A stretch of DNA of 16,692 bases from Thermoleophilia bacterium (lineage in GTDB: Bacteria; Actinomycetota; Thermoleophilia; Gaiellales; SKUG01), in assembly GCA_020438525.1 (NCBI GenBank), contig JAGQUL010000096.1, forward strand, positions 3,694-20,385. Reading direction: 5' to 3'. Shown here piece after piece: positions 13,530 to 16,692 of this stretch; position 1 is the first letter of the stretch, and each line of letters opens with the position of its first letter. Under the pieces are notes generated by a model that saw only the letters and a list, made by a program, of their open reading frames with translations, did no database searches and was not told where the DNA came from. The position numbers and the translations under genes were made by a program.

Positions 13530-13982
13530 ATGGCCGAGTCCACCACCACCCGCGTTCGAACGCTCGGATCGCGCCGGCTCGCATCGGTGGACTGGTCGAA
13601 CCCGGTCCGACGGTTCTTCGGCCAGTCGCGGGGAGTCAACTGGGGCGTGCTGTTCCTCGCGCTCGTGATCGCGATGTTCCTCGTCCGACCACTCGTGATG
13701 AGCGGCATGAGCTGGCACCGCACCGCGGCGCTGCTCAACGAGCGTCGCGCGGAGGTCGCGTCGCTCGAGCGACGCAACGATCGGCTCACGCGTCGCGTCG
13801 AGTACTACAAGACGCGCACGTTCATCGCCGAGCAGGCACGCGAGTACGGCATGGTCGAGCCGGGTGAGCAGTCCTACGTGATCCGCGAGATCGTGCATCC
13901 TGAATCCGCTGCGCAGTACGCGATCTCACGGCTGCGCAACGCGACCATCGACAGCCCTGTCGCGATCGCAGCGCAGGACTGA
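13530..13982 (+). CDS. FtsB/DivIC-like septum formation initiator
   Basis: The 150-residue product has a basic cytoplasmic N-terminus, one membrane helix (about 37-57, NWGVLFLALVIAMFLVRPLVM), a coiled coil (about 62-95, LLNERRAEVASLERRNDRLTRRVEY with heptad leucines) and the family's C-terminal motif YYKTRTFIAEQAREYGMVEPGEQ (92-114). In FtsB/DivIC the membrane segment and coiled coil pair with FtsL within the divisome. The start at ATG 13530 has only a weak GGGG before it. It abuts the convergent pyruvate kinase gene exactly: its TGA (13980-13982) is followed directly by TCA (the complement of the pyk stop). The C-terminal 35 residues beyond the motif are poorly conserved. Identification rests on architecture plus the motif. 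Confidence 0.82.
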   Translation: MAESTTTRVRTLGSRRLASVDWSNPVRRFFGQSRGVNWGVLFLALVIAMFLVRPLVMSGMSWHRTAALLNERRAEVASLERRNDRLTRRVEYYKTRTFIAEQAREYGMVEPGEQSYVIREIVHPESAAQYAISRLRNATIDSPVAIAAQD

Positions 13983-15518
13983 TCAGTTCGAGACGAACTC
14001 CTCGACCTTGAGCATGTTCGTGAAGCCCGGCTGGCCGGCGATCGTGCCGGCGGTGAACACCACGCGCTCGCCCGGCTGGATCAGTCCGCTCAGCTTCGCA
14101 CCGGTCGTGGAGTCGGTCCAGATCGGGTCGCCGCTCTTGGGGATGTCGGCGAGCAGGATCGGCACCGTGCCCCAGTCGAGCGCGAGCCGACGACATGCGT
14201 TGACGTCGCGCGATGCCGCGATCACCGGGCGGCGCGGCCGGTTGCGCGACACCTGCCGCGCCGTTCGCCCCGTCTCGGTGAGCACCACGATCGCCGCCGC
14301 GCCGAGCAGCTCGCCGACCTCGCACGCGGTGTCCGCAAGTGCCTGCGGCACGCTCGTGGTTCGACCCGCTTCGAGGTAGGTCTGCGGAGCGGGCATCGCG
14401 GGCTCCACGGCGCGCGCGATCCGATCGAGCATCCGGATCGCGTGCACCGGCCACTTGCCCACGGCCGTCTCGCCCGACAGCATCACGGCGCTCGTTCCGT
14501 CGAGCACCGCGTTTGCCACGTCGCTCGCCTCGGCGCGCGTCGGCTCGGGATTCTGCGTCATCGTCTCGAGCATCTGTGTGGCGGTGATCACCGGGATGCC
14601 GAGCTCGTTCGCACGGCGGATGATCCGCTTCTGCACGAGCGGCACGTCGGCCGGCCCGAGCTCCACGCCCAGGTCGCCGCGAGCCACCATCACGCCGTCG
14701 CTCGCCGCCAGGATGTCGTCGAGCCGATCGACCGCCTGCGGCTTCTCGATCTTGCTGATCACCTGCGGGCGGTTCATGCCCTCGGGCGTGTGCTCGTAGA
14801 TGAGCTGCCGCAGCCGCTCCACGTCGTCGGGGCTGCGCACGAACGACTGGGCGATGTAGTCCACGCCCTGCGCGAGCGCGAACTTCAGGTCCTCGACGTC
14901 CTTCTCGGTGATCGAGGGGATGTCGAGCTCCACGTCGGGCAGGTTCACACCCTTGGCAGTGGAGATCGGACCACCCTCCTCCACGAGGCACTCGATGATG
15001 CCGGTGGCCAGGTGCGGCTCCTGCACGCGCAGGCGAATCGTTCCGTCGGCGAGCATGATCGTCGACCCATGCTCGACGCAGCGGCTCAGCTGCTCGAGCT
15101 TGATCGGCAGCTCGTCGTCGGCAAGGTCCTCGGGCTCGGGAAGGTCCCGCGTGAGCAGCCTGATCACGGAGCCGGTCACGAGCTGACGCTCGCCGGGAAC
15201 GCGCCCCACGCGGATCTTCGGCCCCTGCAGGTCGGCAAGGATCGCGGTCGGTCGCGTGAACTCCTTCGAGATCGCGCGGATCGAGGTCACGACCTTCGCG
15301 TGGTCGTCGTACGCACCATGCGAGAAGTTGAGCCGCACGACGTTCATGCCGGCGAGCACCATCTCCTTGAGCACCTCGTGGTCGCTCGTGGCCGGGCCGA
15401 TCGTGCACACGATCTTCGTGTGCCGGATGCGGCGTGCCTCGTGCGTCGGAATGTCGACCATGGCTCCTCGCGAAGCAGCGACATCGTAGGGAGTCGCGCT
15501 CGTCGTCGTCATCATCAT
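13983..15518 (-). CDS. pyk: Pyruvate kinase
   Basis: Pyruvate kinase transfers phosphate from phosphoenolpyruvate to ADP in the last step of glycolysis. The 511-residue frame shows all hallmarks: KIVCTIGPA (35-43), MNVVRLNFSHG (58-68), ADLQGPKIRVG (95-105), the catalytic SKIEKP (255-260), Mg ligands Glu258 and Asp282 (ARGDLGVELG), TATQMLETM (312-320) and LSGETAVGKWP (347-357). A small B domain lies at about 106-205 and a C-terminal regulatory domain at about 380-511. Lys101, where the K+-dependent muscle enzyme has Glu117, suggests a K+-independent enzyme (inference from known literature on this position). The N-terminus is about 20 residues longer than usual; ATG 15461 (MVDIPTHEARR), with GAGGAG closely upstream, may be the real start. 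It follows eno by 10 bases, with AGG before the start. Confidence 0.95.
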   Translation of the reverse strand: MMMTTTSATPYDVAASRGAMVDIPTHEARRIRHTKIVCTIGPATSDHEVLKEMVLAGMNVVRLNFSHGAYDDHAKVVTSIRAISKEFTRPTAILADLQGPKIRVGRVPGERQLVTGSVIRLLTRDLPEPEDLADDELPIKLEQLSRCVEHGSTIMLADGTIRLRVQEPHLATGIIECLVEEGGPISTAKGVNLPDVELDIPSITEKDVEDLKFALAQGVDYIAQSFVRSPDDVERLRQLIYEHTPEGMNRPQVISKIEKPQAVDRLDDILAASDGVMVARGDLGVELGPADVPLVQKRIIRRANELGIPVITATQMLETMTQNPEPTRAEASDVANAVLDGTSAVMLSGETAVGKWPVHAIRMLDRIARAVEPAMPAPQTYLEAGRTTSVPQALADTACEVGELLGAAAIVVLTETGRTARQVSRNRPRRPVIAASRDVNACRRLALDWGTVPILLADIPKSGDPIWTDSTTGAKLSGLIQPGERVVFTAGTIAGQPGFTNMLKVEEFVSN

Positions 15519-15528
15519 GCCTACCTGT

Positions 15529-16692
15529 TCAGCGTGCGCCCGCGGTCACCTTTGCAAACGGGGTCGCATACCGCGCGCCCTCGCCGAGCTGTTCCTCGAT
15601 GCGCAGGAGCTGGTTGTACTTGGCGACGCGGTCGCTCCGGCTCGGCGCGCCCGTCTTGATCTGGCCGCATCCGGTGCCGACGGCGAGGTCCGCGATGATC
15701 GCGTCCTCGGTCTCGCCGCTGCGGTGGCTCATCACGTTGGTGTAGCCGTGGCTCGCGCCCAGGCGCATCGCGGCGATCGTCTCGCTGAGCGATCCGATCT
15801 GGTTGACCTTCACGAGCATCGAGTTGGCGACCCCCGCATCGAGGCCCTGCTGCAGGCGCGCGGGGTTGGTCACGAACAGGTCGTCGCCCACGAGCTGCAC
15901 GCGATCACCGAGACGTTCGGTGATCAGCTTCCAGGCGTCCCAGTCGTCCTCGCTCACGCCGTCCTCGATCGACACGATCGGCGCGCGCGACATCCAGTCC
16001 TCGTACATCGAGACGATCCCGTCCGCGTCGAGCGACGTGCCGTCGCCCGCCATCACGTAGCGGCCGTCCTTGTAGAACTCGGTGGCTGCGGCATCGAGCG
16101 CGATCGAGACCTGGGTGCCGGGCTCGTAGCCGGCGGCGCCGATCGCCTCGACGAGCAGCTCGAGCGCCTCGACGTTCGAGCCGAGGTCGGGCGCGAACCC
16201 GCCCTCGTCACCCACCGCGGTGCTCAGTCCGCGCTGGTCGACGGCCTTCTTGAGCTGGTGGAACGTTCGCACGGCTGCCTGCAGGCCCGCGCTGAACGTG
16301 TCGAACCCGTGCGGGACGATCATGAACTCCTGCACGTCGATCGCGTTGTTGGCGTGCTCGCCACCGTTGATCACGTTGAGCATCGGCACGGGGAGCACGG
16401 CCGGCTCCTCGATCGCGTAGGCACCGCGCAGCCACTGCCACACCTCGACGTCCTGCTCGGCGGCGAGCGCGCGGGCGAGCGCGAGCGACGTGCCGAGGAT
16501 CGCGTTGGCACCGAGGCGACCCTTGTTCGGGGTGCCGTCGAGCTCGATCATGACCTCATCGAGAGCGCGCTGGTCGGAAGCATCCATGCCGATGACCTTC
16601 GGAGCGATCTCTTCGTTCACGGCCTTGACGGCATTGAGAACACCCTTGCCCTGATACACGGACTTGTCGCCATCGCGACGCTCCCAAGCCTC
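15529..16692 (-). CDS. eno: Enolase (5' end beyond the window)
   Basis: The 387 visible residues continue in frame through the window edge ([11 protein letters not shown] precedes [10 protein letters not shown]); about 40 N-terminal residues are missing. Enolase converts 2-phosphoglycerate to phosphoenolpyruvate. Seen in order, numbered from the visible first residue: GDEGGFAP (161-168), metal ligands Asp200 ([10 protein letters not shown]), Glu243 ([11 protein letters not shown]) and Asp270 (VGDDLFVTN), catalytic Lys295 in the signature [14 protein letters not shown] (292-305), and SHRSGETED (322-330). It is upstream of pyruvate kinase in a two-gene glycolytic operon whose product order follows the pathway. 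All catalytic residues are present. Confidence 0.96.
   Translation of the reverse strand, partial: EAWERRDGDKSVYQGKGVLNAVKAVNEEIAPKVIGMDASDQRALDEVMIELDGTPNKGRLGANAILGTSLALARALAAEQDVEVWQWLRGAYAIEEPAVLPVPMLNVINGGEHANNAIDVQEFMIVPHGFDTFSAGLQAAVRTFHQLKKAVDQRGLSTAVGDEGGFAPDLGSNVEALELLVEAIGAAGYEPGTQVSIALDAAATEFYKDGRYVMAGDGTSLDADGIVSMYEDWMSRAPIVSIEDGVSEDDWDAWKLITERLGDRVQLVGDDLFVTNPARLQQGLDAGVANSMLVKVNQIGSLSETIAAMRLGASHGYTNVMSHRSGETEDAIIADLAVGTGCGQIKTGAPSRSDRVAKYNQLLRIEEQLGEGARYATPFAKVTAGAR

Noticed and set aside
14442..15659. 405-codon plus-strand frame across pyk and eno
   Set aside because: Antisense shadow of two well-identified glycolytic genes.

Overview
The window is high-GC, densely coded bacterial DNA. 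The gene content points to a GC-rich actinobacterium: a DUF501 protein, an FtsB/DivIC-like protein beside glycolytic genes, a response regulator with a BldC-like helix-turn-helix, a multi-GAF SpoIIE-type phosphatase, and several likely leaderless starts. The class Thermoleophilia (Solirubrobacterales/Patulibacter-like) is my best guess, as inference only. No mobile element, tRNA, rRNA or CRISPR array was seen.

Left part (1-4643). The 3' end of a membrane-anchored envelope protein runs into a tandem array of four 73-bp palindromic units. A two-gene cytochrome c maturation operon follows: a TlpA/ResA-like membrane thioredoxin overlapping a CcmH-like protein by 4 bases. Convergent to it is an 800-residue membrane protein with two copies of a transporter-like module and a C-terminal aminopropyltransferase-like domain. 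Between it and the next gene lies a second repeat family that forms a large hairpin over a stop codon.

Middle part (4644-11107). A very long cytoplasmic multi-GAF PP2C/SpoIIE phosphatase (minus strand) is divergent from a Gly/Arg-rich, Lys-tailed small protein (plus strand). A strong hairpin separates the latter from a convergent response regulator whose DNA-binding domain precedes its receiver. Upstream of the regulator are two small minus-strand genes: a single-pass membrane protein and a soluble 116-residue conserved-looking protein.

Right part (11117-16692). A DUF501 gene starts only some 20 bases from the divergent 116-residue gene. It is followed on the plus strand by a membrane alpha/beta-hydrolase with a Cys at the nucleophile elbow and by an FtsB/DivIC-like division protein. 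The division gene abuts, stop to stop, a minus-strand enolase-pyruvate kinase operon. In many actinobacteria eno, ftsB/divIC and DUF501 lie together on one strand, so this looks like a rearranged version of that neighbourhood.

The less ordinary signals are the two repeat families overlapping stop codons, the recurring -10-like hexamer 6-7 bases before start codons, the duplicated membrane module in the aminopropyltransferase-like protein, the Cys-elbow hydrolase, and an ATP-cone-like N-terminus on the phosphatase. None amounts to a clearly new multi-gene system.
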